A stretch of DNA of 64,000 bases from Dromaius novaehollandiae (taxonomy: Eukaryota > Chordata > Aves > Casuariiformes > Dromaiidae). Location of the stretch: assembly GCF_036370855.1 (NCBI RefSeq), contig NC_088098.1:143922721-143986720 (forward strand). The letters run 5' to 3'. This document shows positions 1 through 13,942 of the stretch, one piece after another; position 1 is the first letter of the stretch, and each line of letters starts with the position of its first letter. Made by a program: the position numbers and the translations under genes. The notes under the pieces are model-generated. The model was not told the DNA's origin. It saw nothing but the letters and a program-made list of their open reading frames with translations, and did no database searches.

Positions 1-3000
1 AGAACTGACAGGATTTAAGGTGAAAAACATGACAACTGGAGTTTTTTTCAGCTTACACATTTACAAAATGATTTAGTTGTACTTGCCAGCTCAGCAACTC
101 AGCTTGGGGTATGGAAGTCGACTGTTTTTTTCCTAGCTTCTGTTTCATCGTATTTAGGATTCTGCAGGCCAAATCATGCTTTCAGTTACACCTGTGCAAC
201 CTCACTGATATTTAATAGTGTTGTAAAAGTGTAGTTGAGGATATCATTTGGCCTGCAGTTATATGGAATCACATGATTTTTTTTTTCTAGAGTCACTTTT
301 CAGCGCAAAACCACAATTTAACAACAGAGGAACTGTAACACTTAAAGAGATATCATCACTAAACAAATCTGAGAAATAAAGGCAGTGTTTCAGAAATTTT
401 GTGGTGAAACAGAACAATCCCAGTTTGGAGGAAAGAGTCTTCTACAACATTTACATTTTAATTATTGCTGTTTTCATTCTTGTAAAACCTGCCTCAAAAA
501 CAGGCTGGCTATTCAGAATTGAGAGAGTGCTGAAAAGCACAAGAATTTAGAAGACAGTGGATCCATTCCCAAATCACTCAAAGAAAGCACTGGAGAGAAA
601 CAAGGCCTTTTTGTTATGATAAATGTAGAAAAATGTTTTTGTATTAGAATGTGATTTTGGCTGCTGTTTTGTTTTCCCTTTGTCATTTATTGTTACAAAT
701 TCAAAAGCATGCTTGGTATGTCCAGCCAACCCTCTTTCCCTAAGCTCCATTCTTGAATACTCTTTGCAGCTCTGCTGTTTATTTTCATTTTGCAGTGTCT
801 TATCCAAAGCAAACTGAAGCCTATGGAGTTCTTTTTATAGAGTTGTTTTGAATCTTGTCCTTAATGATTTACTAGAGAAAATTCTCAGTTTAAGCATTTT
901 ATGTACTTTTTATAAAGATATTGCCAGCTGTGAATTAGCTTTTGACAGAAGGACTGTGGCCTGACAGCAGTACCAGGACATGTATTCATGGAGAGGTTTT
1001 GTGGTGATGTCTATGAGGCGGTGCAGCCCCTCTCTCCTTCCTTGATCTGGACGGTATCTGCTGCTGAGGTGTTGTCACATCGTGACATACAAAATGGCAA
1101 GTGAAGTTGAAACTTCATTTTCAGCCTTTAACTTCTTGTGTCACTTGACTATACCCTACAGAGAAAGTGATTTATGATACTGGCTTTGCCCTCTTTGCTT
1201 TGCTCTGCTATGAGATGAAGAAATGCCTGACAGTGGGTATCCATCTTCATTGCTGTTATTTTGATTGGAATTGGTGGATGCTAAAGATGCAGAAGACAGT
1301 AATGGTGCCTTTCAGGATATTATGAGGTGAAGAAATGTGCTTAAGGAACTGGTGGATTCCCAGAAAAAAAGTCTCAGAAAAAATCTCTGTCAGGAAACCA
1401 GTGTCTGTTTGCTGATTCTAATTAGTGCATAGCAGTTTTATTATGTAACTTTCAGTGATCTTAATGGATATATGTAAGAGGTGGTGTGTGCTACCACTAC
1501 TTTCTCTCTCTTTTTCCTGTGAAATAAATATTTATACCAAGCCTGCCATAATTAATGATAATTTCTGAAGCCAGTGGACAAAGGTGATAAAATCACTCCA
1601 CACTCTAGATGCCGGTGGCTTTTAGTCACTAATAATCTGTATTAGTTTTTGATTAGTGGCTACAAGTTATCAAGAAATGTATCTTTAGGGCAGTGAAACC
1701 TATTCTCTCTCTTGTAATTTTGGAATATATTTCAAGTGAAGTCAGCAGTGTTCCACTGATGCATAGCAAGCTTAATTGAAGGTAAAATTATTTCTATTTG
1801 CAGACGCAATGCTAATATTGAAAGAAGAGTAAAGTTCCCCTTTGTGCAAAAGATCTGAATGCAGCAAAAAACTGCCTCTTGAGTACTCAAAATGATGTAC
1901 TTACTGGCGCTCCATAAATGGGTGAATGAATGTCATTCAAAGCACGCAAAACAACCATGTATAAAAATGCCCAACTGGTTGTTTTTTCTACTGGAATCAC
2001 TTTAGCATGTATAAATGGAACCTGGATGGTCTGGAAGCAAAAAACCAAGCTAGAGTATATTTACCAAATAGGACCATCCTCCAGTGCAAAGATCAGAAAA
2101 AGAGTGGGAGGTTATTAAGGGAAAATCATTGAAACTAAGCCTAGTGCACAACAAAAAATCCAAACTAGACAATAAATTGCAATAGCACACGGACAAATAT
2201 ATAAAATAATGTGGTGATTTTACATGAGTGAGAAAATAACAAAAAACATGTCTTTTTTGTGGTAGATGGAAAAATGTTTTTTGCTGGGAAAAAACTGAAG
2301 TATCTACGTTCAACAGGTATATTCATTTCCACATATGATGTATTTTCAAGATTGTGTAACAATGTCTATCTACATCAAGCATTTTCTTCAGAAAATTATA
2401 GTGATTGTTCTTTCATATTTTTAGAAAAATCATTGTGATACATAATATGAGGATACGCAATGACTCAGCAAAAATGAGAGAGAAGTAATCAACATGATTT
2501 CTCCCCCAGCAGGAATAAATCTTTTTGACTGTAAATCAAAACAAGTTATTACAGAGCTCAAAGAGCTCTGAAAGTTCCACATAGCAGCAAAAAATAATTA
2601 AAAAGGAAAGGTCTAGGCTGAGACCGAGTCTTATATTTAAAGTTTTTCAGGAACTAACTACAAAACCTGTATTTTCTTTCTTTTTTCTCCTTGTCTCAAG
2701 TGGCAAGAAATAATAACCTGAAACGAGAAAGTGCAGAAAAAATATTACTTACAAATTGTCCTTAGCAATGTAGTGATCTCAGTGGTGAAGAGGTTGCACG
2801 GTCCCACAGTGTGGCTGGAAAATTACACAGATTCAGAACTCTCGTCTTCTAATCAGCCAGCAGATGTTATCCAAATCATTTTGCAATATTAGATAAGATT
2901 CTGGTTCATCTCCATCTGGAGTACTGATCTTGTTACTCTCAACACATAAAGAGATTTCAGCCTCTAAAGCCATAGCTGGACGACTGTGCTAGAGACAGCC

Positions 3001-6000
3001 AGGAGAGCCTGGAAGCAGAGTTTTAGGAAAACATCTAACGCAATGTTATCTGTATTTTCATCTGATCTAGCAGTTAAAATAAGGAAGAGGGCTGCACAGT
3101 ATGACTAGCCAGTTCTGTGCAGGCATTAACAAGAGCATCACTGGTCTATGGTTCAGTTAATACTAACACTTTAATCTCTTTCTAGTTTACACTTGCAGTT
3201 TAGCACTGTGAATGTATGAAATACCCTATATGCCAATCCCTTTTTCTGTTTGTCTGTCTCAATTATATGAATAGACACTCTGTAGTACACTTCAAAGAGG
3301 AGGTGTCTAATAAAAGTTAACAGAGTGCATTGTATTGTAAACTCTCTCTGAAGAGACATAAAAGATCTTTTACAGTAAACAGGAAATGAGTAAGATACAA
3401 AACAGAAGTATATAAAATAATAAATACCTTAAAGACAGAGTGGGAATTTTATTCTCCTGCCTCATAATACAGAAATAAGGGGCTATGCAATGAAATGAGA
3501 AGATGGTAAATTCTAAAACATAGTAAAGAAATATTTTGTCACACAGTGTATGTAACCCAGCACAACTATAAGAGACTTCAAAAATAGTTGGAATAGTTAT
3601 CTAGATATCAGATGTGTCTGGAGAGAAAGTTAATGGTATCAAGAAACAAAATGGTTATTAAATCTTCAGAATTTGAGTCCACCAATCATTATTAAAAATC
3701 AGTGTAATAGGTGGAGATGGTAAAGAAGGTGAAGATTACTGCATAGGAGATTGTCTGCTGAGAATATTTTGCACTTCCCTCTAACGTAGCTGGTACTGGT
3801 CATTTTTACAGATACATACAGATCTGGATGGATTTTACATTTCATCCAATGTGGCTATGCCGTATTCGTTCCCTTCTTTGATCTACATAACACATATTCA
3901 TATGAATTTTTGAAGTTGAGTACAATTTTATTTCATAACATCATGATTTAAATTAACCTTTTGATTAGAACAGGAACTGTTAATAATATTTAAATAGAGT
4001 GAAAGTGAAGTCTCTCTGTAAGAAATTAGCAATTTCTTTGGGGCCAAATATAGGCAATGTTATGCCTTTTTGTGTATATAAGCTCTATTTTGATTGAACA
4101 GTCAAGTTCTCTTTCTGTTCTTACTCCTCCTATTCAATCAGCAATACCAAGAGAGATAGAATCAGATCCTTGATTACTATTGATGGAATATTATAAATAA
4201 TTTGTTGCAAGACAGTGCAAAACAAGGGCATGACTGATGTTGTGACAAGCTAAAGACAAGGAAACTAGATGCAGAATTTAGAAAGCGAGACCAGTTTTAC
4301 CTTGATTTCTCCTTGAGAAAAATACTTAAACATAGTCAACTGAATGTTAATAATATTATTATTAGGAAGCAAAAAAACAGTAAAAAGGCAGGCTGGCCAT
4401 GAGCAAGTGGGCACATGACCTAACAGGCAACTTGCAGGAACCCCCCTTGTTTTGCAATTGGAAGCCTGGCCAGCAAGGTTGTGAGCATAAAGCTACTCAT
4501 GTCTTATGTAATGTGTATTTTTTGGTAGCTTTCTTTTCTTTAATCTGGATAGTAATAGAGGCTCCTTGGTTTATACTTCTGATAGGTTAAAACCTATTTG
4601 TTGTGGTTTGCAATTTGAACATGAGGCTACCAGGAGAATTTGCTTTTCACCTAAAAGTTTTGTGTAACAAGTGTATGTTGTAGCCAATACAACTTTTTAT
4701 TCAAAGTAGCAACAATGCTGTAATAGGATTTATATAGAAAAAAATCCTTCCTCTTTTAAGGGGAGAAGTACCAGCATAAACCAGCCTCTTTAAATGTTTC
4801 CATGTTAAATCCTGGATGTAGGGAATACCACTACCCTTTTTAGATGCTTAATGAAATTTCAAAATGTTAATTTATCTGCCTCTACACATAAGCATGCATA
4901 TACATTTACAATATATGTATATTCTGGTTTTTATTATAAGAAATTGTCTAAAGTGATTACAGTTTAGTAATGTAGACCTTAGATAAATCTGCTTTGAAGT
5001 GAAGTCCAGGGGTAGAATTTTCTAGAAAAAACACCCTAGTTTGAAGAACTATCTTTAAAGATTATAACTCTTTACTTGAATTAGTGGTTGGTTTGGATTA
5101 AGGCCTTTTACTATATGAAAAAATGCTAGTTATAAAACAGGTTTAAATTTTAGTTTTAAAATCTTCTAATGCATATGAACTATGTCATGTTATAATGTCA
5201 TGATGGCACTTAAAAACATACTACTACACACACACAAAATCCCCAGAAACTAAAAATATGCCTAACATATACACAAGCAGTGATGTCTGAGTCTTTTATG
5301 TCAGGTTTATCATCATTAAATACTGAATGTAAATGGCTGATTTACGTTCTCATTTACTGATCTGAGCAGTAGCTGATTTGAAAGTGATACAAAGTCTGGA
5401 TGAATACAGGATCTTAAATGCACCATTTCTAACCATCATGCCTCTTGGGAAAAAGACATGCCAGTTCCTGAATGTTATCTATCAGATTTTAGCAATCTTA
5501 CCTCTCAGGGCAACCAGCATACTGAGAAATAACTGCTTTGTTACATATTTGTCAGTCTCCAGCATAAGATTTTTAAAATGGCCAGTCTTTCACTCCACAC
5601 TGTCAAAGCTCTCTGGGGTGTGATGATGATGTTGAATTAAACTAGTCTTAATAGACTTTGAAATTAAAGTGTGATAAGGGATGTATTGTGTATAATTTGA
5701 ATAGTTTATTACCTTAGAAAAATAATATGGCTAGTATTATATGTATAATTTGGAATTGGACATCTCTAGAGAATTCTGAAAGTTTATTCTTAATAATTAT
5801 CCTGATCAGCTCTTGGCTTTCTCCAGTGCTTAAAATCTTTTTGAGTTTATGAATAGAATGAATTGTCTTTGATCATTTCTAGTGCATATATTTTAGGGGT
5901 CAAACTACAGTTCTTGAACAATTCATTGTTCGTCACAGACAAATGTTAGAAAAGAAAGTTTAAGGTCTGAATCTTCTCTGCTATTGTTCTTATGGCAATT

Positions 6001-8739
6001 CAGCACTCCAATCACACTGTGATTTTCCTTTATACTAAAAAAAGATGATATGAAGAAAGTAAAGCTCAGTGTTTACAAAGACTTGGATCACACCAAAGCC
6101 AAGAAATAGGAAGCATTTTTTCAGATGTCCCCTCTTAACTCGTCTATGTCACATATGATTTTGTTCTCAAGGATAGCAGGACTTCTTTATTGCTTTGTTT
6201 AGCTATGGCTTTTCCTATTAAATTTTTTAATCCATTTATTTCTTGGCCATGCTGGCTTTTTTACACAGTTGCTTTGTGCTTAGTAAATTAATGTAATGCT
6301 ATAGAACAGCCCAAATCCAGACCATTAGCTACACAATCCAAACATAAACAAGTTATATAACACTGCAATCATTCATTTATTGAAGTAAGTGGAAAATTCG
6401 AGGCATATGTAATCTTTTTGGACAACTCACAGGCAGGTGTGATCAAGAGACTGGGGAATACAGTGATTGTACTCAGGTAAAGAGAGATGGGTTTGTCAGG
6501 ATGATTAGAAAGTAAAGTAAAATGGAATTAGGAAAAATGGAGAGAGTGTTGATTATCACAGAACAAGGAGAAAAAACAATGCAGAGGCAATTGGGGATTC
6601 TAGATGAACATACTGCAGCAATAATGAACACGTATCCAGGGAGCCAGATTTGGGAACTGGAGCTTGATGACAAAGAGGAATGCAAGGCAGCTGTGCTAGA
6701 AAAGTGATAAAAAGAAGAAAACATGTAGAGTGGGTTTAAAGAACTGCTGGACCCTACCTGATTCTCAATCCCTCCCCCATATATTTGGCATAAGCAGGAA
6801 GAAAGGTAACACTGGGCTTTCAGCACATCTCAGCTCTGCGGCAGGTCACCTCACGTGAGGGCAGAACAGACTTTTAATTTAGAGTCTGCTCCCTGTTGCC
6901 TGCAAGAAGCAGAGACCGAGCATGGTGGTTGGCTTTAGGCACATCCTTCCTGCTCTTGGCCCATCTCCAGCGCTCCCCACAAGCACCCAGCACAGCTCTT
7001 GGGGGGATGGGAGCCACTGGCCCCAGCACCAGCTCTTGAACAGGAAGGGTGGTTTTATTGCACCAGGGCTTCTCAGCTCTGCTGCCTTTCAGACTTTCTT
7101 GCACCACAAGAACAAATCAGCTTACATGGACATCAGCATTAGTGATAATTGCCCATCTTCATCATTCCCACTGCATGCATTCATCTGGGTTAGTAGACAG
7201 CCGGTGCGTTTTTCAGCAGTCTTTTCCTACCCAAAGCCAACTGATGTCTAGCCTTTCTCACAACTCCTACTTCCTGTCATCTACATATCTTTCTTTTCTC
7301 AGCATTTGCATTGTGTTTTGGCCTGATCTTCTTCCCTCCAGCTTGTTCTACACATCTATTTACTCATCACTGTGCTTCCTTTCTCATATGCAGCTGCCTG
7401 GAGACAAGGAGTCTAAAACACCCCAAACAGGCTTTAATGACAACAACAACAAAATCACTGTTCCCATGCTCAAATCTCACAGAGCTGTGGGCAGAATCTG
7501 CCCCCAATGAGCCCAGAAAATTTGTACAGTAAGTGCAAAAGCAGCATGGGCCCTAAAGATAACACATATTAGCTCCAATCCAGGAAGTCAATTGGCAAGA
7601 CAGGAATACATGAGAAGTACCTCACACACAGGTGTTAGGCACATGGAGACAGACCAGACCACAAATCCTGGTCACTTCAAGTTCAAAACAGTTAAGAATT
7701 GCTTTCTTTCGGCAGCAAGTGATGCTTTCCATTACCATCTAAAACTTCAGAAACAGCCCCATCCATACATATATTTCTGTATGGCACAATCCTGGACACT
7801 TTGGCCATTTCTAGAGACCAAGAGACCTCTCGGGAGACTTGACATCTGGAGTCCATTTCCTATCTTCCTCTACCTGGCCATCCAGCCATCAACGGTATGA
7901 GGACTCCATGTCTGCGATTTGAGGCTGTCAGCTTATCTGTAGTTTGTAGGACCTAACACACCAGCATGCCCAGGAACCAAGGCTCCCACATAGCTGGGGT
8001 TCAGTCCCACTGGGCCCTGAGACTGGCTGGCAGCCTGTGCAAGAGGTGAACATAGTCTTCAGGGCAGCGTCAACAAACACCATGGATGAGAACCGTGAAC
8101 TCTGCTAGTGAATCTTGACTACTAATAGTAGTAATGTTGTCATAGCTGTGTTTGTCTAAGGTCATAAGCAAGGTTATGTGTGCCTGAAAGCTCCTCTGAG
8201 ATATTCTCCCCACTAACTTTGCCTCATTTAATATTGATATATGTGGTACTCAAGTAGTCTTGCAAGCAAATGGAACAAAAATACAAGTGCAGATCAAGTG
8301 ATGGAATCCAGTTAATGAGGGGTGATTCTGCTTTTTTATTTTCTTCACATTAGAATGTTGCAAATCAAGTTTCTGATGAAAGCCATGTTTATCTTACAGT
8401 ATTGTTAAGAAAGAGATCATAGAAAGATGCAGGAAATGGTGTCCTGGAAAACTCTTGTTTTGGACTATAATCATCTTCTTGGTTCTTTGCTGAACCTTAG
8501 TAAAATCCTCTTAGATACTGGTTGGGCAGTGTTGCACACAGTGTTCCATGGGTGTTCAATTGCAAACATTACTATACAAACATTGAAATAACCACTATGC
8601 AGTTATTGATGCTAGACTTTTTTTAACACAAGTGCAGTAACTGTCAACAAATCCATTACTTTAATGGGCATAATTAATCTGTTTTCTATAGCATTATTTT
8701 ATCAATATCAGAATATTGCCAATCCACCTAGCTTGTTTA

Positions 8740-9255
8740 AATCTGTCTGAAATTCTTCTGCTCCTCTCCTACCTGTGCTAATATAAATAACACAGTGTCA
8801 TTTTGCTGCAACAACTTTTCCCTTATTCCATCCAAGGCATTAAGGAATGCATTAGCCATCATAGGACCTAATAGGGAAACTTGATGCCCTGCTGTTATTT
8901 TGCTCTGATTTCATGATGAAAGTTAATCATTTAGTTTTGCTCTAGTTTTGATGTGGGTTTTTGCTTCTTTTCTTTTGTTTTGTAAATATGCGAATTCTTA
9001 TCCCACAATTGTTTAGCATCCTTATGGTACATGTGTGCAGGATCTTGTGAAAGGGCTTTTGAAACTTCACATGTGTTAATTAATCAGTATTCTTCTATCT
9101 GCTCCTTATGGGCATTTTCAAAAAAAGCCTGAGGAATATAGGAAACTGATTTCCCATTGCTGAAATAATGCTGGTTAATCCTTACCATATCTAGAATTTC
9201 CAGGTATTTTTTGTTATTCTTTCAGACAATTCACCAAGTAAAGTTTCTGGGTACA
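8740..9255 (-). mobile_element. Ancient degraded CR1-like LINE relic
   Basis: The segment around 9,040-9,210 reads like the reverse complement of CR1 LINE sequence: a block resembling 'disease of the flanks' common in bird and reptile CR1 copies (cttgtgaaagggcttttgaa, later tttcccattgctgaaataat followed by atgctggttaatcc). The match is from memory of the family and is diverged, so the boundaries are approximate. No reading frame survives. A RepeatMasker run against amniote CR1 libraries would settle it. Confidence 0.35.
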
Positions 9256-9388
9256 GTTTGCAGTCTACTAATACCCCAAGTCAATTCTAAGGATTAGGAT
9301 TTACTATTTTTAAGTGTTTTATGACAGAGGTTGCGCTTTAACAAAAGTTTGTGTATTTCTGTTAGCAGTTCAGCTGCTTTCTACTTAC

Positions 9389-9504
9389 ATTCCTGCAGAA
9401 GTTTTGTACGCAAACACACGTTTGGGCATTTTATTTTGTTCCAAATTATCATCTTTTTTCAGCATGTCTTCTTCTAACTCTTCAGTCTCTGAGTCTTGAC
9501 TGAA
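9389..9504 (-). CDS. Candidate internal coding exon, unidentified gene
   Basis: On the minus strand a 116-base open segment lies between a good acceptor (ctgcctgcag, exon starting at 9,504) and a consensus donor (GGAAT then gtaagt, exon ending at 9,389). It starts in phase 0 and ends with two bases left over. The predicted peptide is acidic and hydrophilic in its first half (SQDSETEELEEDML), then basic (MPKRVFAYKTSAG), which is unusual for a chance frame. I do not recognise the protein. It lies about 3.8 kb to the left of the CpG island, so a gene transcribed divergently from DHRSX is possible. The opposite strand also has an acceptor-like and a donor-like site here, so strand is not certain. 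Confidence 0.22.
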
Positions 9505-9734
9505 CTGCAGGCAGATGCAGGAGGTGAGCTCAAATCTTACCTGATATGAAATAGAGGTACTGGGGTGATGCAAACCCAGCCCTGAGTACTCATTTTCCAG
9601 GTTTATGAGACCAGATATATCCTGAAAGTGCAATGTATGCTGAATACTCAGAATGCACAAATACAGTAATCACAGCAGGAATGGTACTTCAAAAAAACTC
9701 AGTGACGGTAGTGAGTACACTGTGCTTCTTGCAT

Positions 9735-9800
9735 AACAGCTTAGTGGTTTGAGCATTTGGTTGAAGAGGGGAAGTTAGGTTCCTGGACTGTATTTGTACT
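9735..9800 (+). repeat. MIR-like tRNA-derived SINE fragment
   Basis: The run cagcttagtggtttgagcat, followed by gttcctggactgtatttg, resembles the tRNA-derived head of MIR/CORE-SINE elements (box A-like then box B-like region). It is short and diverged. The call rests on remembered consensus only. Confidence 0.25.
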
Positions 9801-12676
9801 TATTAGTCCATATTTTGGTCCTATTGCTCTCTAGTCTAAAAAATGTAAGCTGTTCAGGGAGTAGGCTTAAACTCTGTCCCCTCTTTCCCATGGCTACAAA
9901 ACTCACATTTCTTCTGTTTACTCCCGTGCTTCACTTCCTTATCAGTATAGCTACCTGACAAGAGTCAGCTTTCCCAATGAGATTATTTTTTCAAAAAGTG
10001 AAATATCTGAAAAAGGCTAAGAAGCATCAGAACCTTTCCCCCTTTATAAGCAAATGCTGTCACCCTGTTATACAGCAGGTAGGTCTTACACCCATTTACT
10101 ATCTTCTCCAGTGTTGCTAAAGAAAAACAGATTTATTTCATTAGATAATTGTCCACAGTAGCAGATCCTGGCCTCTGTCTCAGGGACTTCCTATGTAGTA
10201 GTGTCAGACAGATCTCCCCTTGGCAAGCAGTTTCTTTCCCCTTCAAAGTAACCTACCCTTCCTGGGCTACTAATGAGGGTGCCGAAGAGCTAACTCTAGT
10301 GCTTTTTATATGATCTTGCTATCAAGTGTCTAATCCTGCTCAAGTGTCTAATATTAGGCATGATGGTACTTAATTTGGGGGTACTTAAAGTGACTGTTTT
10401 TGCACACAGGGAAAAAAAAAAAGAGAGTATGCAGTCTGTCAAAACTGTATGCAGGTGCTCAAAAACCCATATGAATTCCAGACAGCAATCCCGACTATTT
10501 CCCAGCACTGCCTAATCTTGTGGGCACCTCCCTACTGAACCTGAAAGCTCCTCAGGCATTTAACTTTATTCACCCACACATGTTAAGGAGATCCTGTTTT
10601 GGGAAGATAGGCACTTATCTCTTGCCTAAAGTTCTATTGCAATTCAGCTTTAGGAAGACAGGCATTTAAATCCCTTGGAGAAGCCTGAAAAATTAGAAGC
10701 AGTCAGAATTATGTCTTACTTCTTCTGGTGTGGGCCATCAGCTTTGACATATGTGCCAAATACTGAAAGCATGTATCAAGCAAGTAAGTGGAATTCTAAA
10801 TTTACTGTTTGAGAGGGATTGATCTTATATCATTTACACCTTAAGAGACTACCCTAACTATTATGCCATGAGTCAGGCAAAAAGCATTAGCAACCTCTCC
10901 CACTGCACTTGAACCACTGTAAAGAATACAAGAAATCACTTGCCTCTAGTTCTCATCCCGAAGGGAGCAAAATCAAGGGACCAAACTTACATTCCTGGGA
11001 GAGATGTGTTGTATGGGATATTGTCATGGGATAAACAATAAAAATAGGTTAGAACCCCATTTCACTCCCCATATCATCCACCCTGTGTATGAGAGCGTTT
11101 GACTTGCCAGGCTAACCTTGGGTCCCCTCCTGTCTGCTCTTAAGTAGTTCCTGTCATTCCTGGCTGCACAGGACCTCAACTGCAGCAGCTATCATCCATG
11201 ATACCTTACAGTGGTTGATTATGCCATTCTACTGGGAAGTTTGAGCTAAGGGTTTAATTAGAGCCTAGAAGCAACATTACCCACTTCCTTTCTTACGGCT
11301 TAATGCATCTTTATGCAAAAGGTGGGTGGAAACACTATGCTCACATACTGCTTCATTAGTGCCAGTCCTGCAGATCAGCTGGCGCATGTGTGGATGGCGC
11401 ATTACTAGCATTTCCAACGACTTTCCAAGAGGATATCTGAGTTCTAACCGCAAGCTGGCTTTGGCCACTGGTGGCGTGAGTTCACCTCACAGTCAGCAGA
11501 AAGAAGAGAGTGCTCTAAGCACCTCAGAGGAAGCAGTCATCTTCTGCAGGTCTTCAGAAGTGCCTCTTCCTATCCACTGACCGTATAAGAAAGTTAAGGT
11601 AATTAGATTACAACTTTCCTCCCTTCCAGGGTCAAACACGTAAAATTTCATTGAGTGTCTCTGGGAGGTATCTAAAGTAGATGGACAAAATTCCATCCCA
11701 AATACTCAGAGCTTTGCAGCTAATGATTATATGAAGAAAACATATGTTGATAAAAAGATGAAAATTATTAAAAAGCAAGGAAAATATTGATTAGAAGTAA
11801 ATGTATTATAAGACAATTTTTGAAAAGCATTAAAGACTAAGGGTTTCTTTATATTTTCCTTTCTCCTCCATTTCACCTCCCATCAACCTTTAGAAAAGCT
11901 GATTGAACAATAGCGTTTAAAATTTTTTTTCCTCATTCTTTCTGAGAAGCTCTACTCATAAACCAAGGAGGACTGAAAATAAATTTTAACACCTTCAGAA
12001 AAACTAGTGGGACCAGTCAGATGATAGTATTAACCAAACAGTTGTTCCCCATTTAGTCTAATTCTTTGTATAGTACTTTCTGAAAAAGGACAGAAATATT
12101 TATTTTCATAGCTTGAATATGCACTGATTAATTTTACTATAGTAGAAAACCTGACTGAGAACATGTATGTTTATACTGAGATCATGTAAATACACTGTAG
12201 GCAAGTATCATAGTTTAATGTTGCAGAGGGCTTTCATTAACATTATAGTTCTGAGAAAAGGATGCAAAGCAACATTAAGGAGTCAAGATTTGATTTTTCC
12301 TGAGATAAGCTGAGAAAATAATACACCTTTACCAAATGTCAGTGTTTCTTCTTTCATATTTTCTTATGTGTTGCTCTTTCTACCACTTCATGCTTGGTTG
12401 AGAACAACATACATTTAGAATGAATCCTTCCCTGATGCAAGCAAATTCATGATATTCTGTTTATTACTTATGTGTGTCTAATTCCATATGTTAATAAAAA
12501 AATAGGGAAGAAATTCATCAGAGATGCACAATATTAACTCTGCATTTTTGTCAGAGAGCAACTACACCACAAGCTTTTATTTTATGCATACTACTGAAAG
12601 CAGAGAGTTGATTCTGCTGAACAATCTGATCTGATGATGAACTATATTGTTAATTAAATCTCTTCTGGAATGAAAG

Positions 12677-12694
12677 TTTTTTTTTTTTTTTTTT
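12677..12694 (+). repeat. Poly(T) run, 18 bases
   Basis: Uninterrupted T run read directly from the sequence, with no associated element visible. Confidence 0.9.
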
Positions 12695-13348
12695 AAGAGA
12701 TTACACTTCAAATGGATTTCTAGAACTTTGTATGACTGCCCATGTCATCCCCAAAGACAAAATGTTACTTACATCAAATTGAATATATAGGTAAAACTCT
12801 TACAAAACTATTGTTCATACTTCTTGCTTCGTGTCTGTATTGTTACTCATCTGCATTTATGGAACAATACCAGCTCTGTGAGTGAAAAACAATGCAAGTG
12901 CTAAGCACTGCATTTCCTGTAGCCTAAACTAGCAGTCTACCAAAAGAATCAGTAAGTAGGATTTGCTGGTCTGTCTCAAGTGCTTGGCATCTCAAAAATG
13001 AGACTGAGGGTTTAAAATTGAAAACAAAGTTTCAAGATAAACTATGTGATACACAATTGCGGTAAAGTATGTGTTCACGAGGCTGGTATAAAATTCAGGC
13101 TCCTGATGTAGCAAGACTTGGTACCTAATTTTTTAAGGCTACGCTGCACTGAAACTACATGCGAAATAATCAGAACAACTGCAACCTGCAACTGCCAAAG
13201 CTGCAGCAAGGAGAAAAGTTAAGTTTTCTGACGGCCAAGACGACGCCGAGTTTTGCCCGGAATAAGCACTGCCGACGGGATTGGGCAAGAGCCGCAGCGA
13301 AGCAAACCCGAGACAACCCAGCGACCGCGCTCAGTCACAGGACGGCGT

Positions 13349-13360
13349 GACGGCGCCGTC
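13349..13360. promoter_or_regulatory. 12-bp perfect palindrome GACGGCGCCGTC
   Basis: A perfect inverted repeat in the upstream part of the CpG island, about 640 bases before the DHRSX start codon. It may be a dimer-binding site, but no factor can be named from sequence alone. Confidence 0.4.
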
Positions 13361-13384
13361 CCCAGCCATGGCCTTACGGCTGTT

Positions 13385-13390
13385 CACGTG
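13385..13390. promoter_or_regulatory. CACGTG E-box (USF/MYC type)
   Basis: The sequence TCACGTGG occurs in the CpG island upstream of DHRSX exon 1. CACGTG is the core recognised by USF, MYC/MAX and related bHLH-zipper factors. Occupancy is inferred, not shown. Confidence 0.45.
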
Positions 13391-13908
13391 GCGGCGGCGG
13401 ACCTGGCGCACTGGCCCAGCACTGCAGCGCGGCGCCCCGCCCCGCGGGCACCGGCTCCCGCGGCGGGGGTCCTCGGCACGGGAGGCCACCCTGCCCGCCC
13501 TTCCCTGCTGCCCCTCGCCTCCGTGCCGTCCGGGGTCCGCACCGAGAGGCGGCCGGGCTCGCCGGCTCGCTCCCGGAAGGGCTCCGCGGGCAGCGCTGCA
13601 GCCGCGCCGCAGCTGCACGAGGCAGCCGAGCCGAGCCGGGCCGAGCCGCAGACCCTGCCTGTCCGCCCGGGCAGCCGGGCCGGCCGCGGCCGCTGGGCCC
13701 GCGCGGGCGGCAGCTCCCGCCGCCGCCATCCCCAGCGCGGCGTGGCCCTTCCCCCCCGCACATGCCCAGAAGGGCGGGAGCCGCGGCGCGGCTGTGACAG
13801 CGGCGGCGCTTCCCTTCCGCCGGGTGGGGGCCGCGCCGCGCCGCGCCCCCGCCCCGCCCGGCCCGGCCGCCCTCCCGCAGGCGACGGAGCGCCACAGCCG
13901 CGGCCGCG

Positions 13909-13942
13909 CACACACACACACACACGCACGCACACACACGTG
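13909..13942 (+). repeat. CA-type microsatellite inside the CpG island, ending in an E-box
   Basis: An alternating CA/CG tract (cacacacacacgcacgcacacacacgtg) about 60-90 bases upstream of the DHRSX start codon. Its last six bases (13,937-13,942) form a second CACGTG E-box. Length polymorphism here would change the spacing of promoter elements. Confidence 0.85.

Larger units (their letters stand above)
1..13229. other. Upstream AT-rich intergenic region, no secure gene
   Basis: This is AT-rich vertebrate non-coding sequence upstream of the CpG island. The open frames are short and none resembles a protein I recognise. Items worth noting are a minus-strand exon candidate (9,389-9,504), a weaker minus-strand terminal-exon-like frame (574-813), an old CR1-like relic near 8.7-9.3 kb and an 18-base T run. 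The stretch 6,800-8,100 is richer in GC than its surroundings and has several overlapping open frames, but no splice-bounded or recognisable coding content. Confidence 0.6.

Noticed and set aside
6473-6826. 117-codon minus-strand frame and overlapping plus-strand frame
   Set aside because: Ser-rich low-complexity translation from purine-rich DNA, with no splice or start support.
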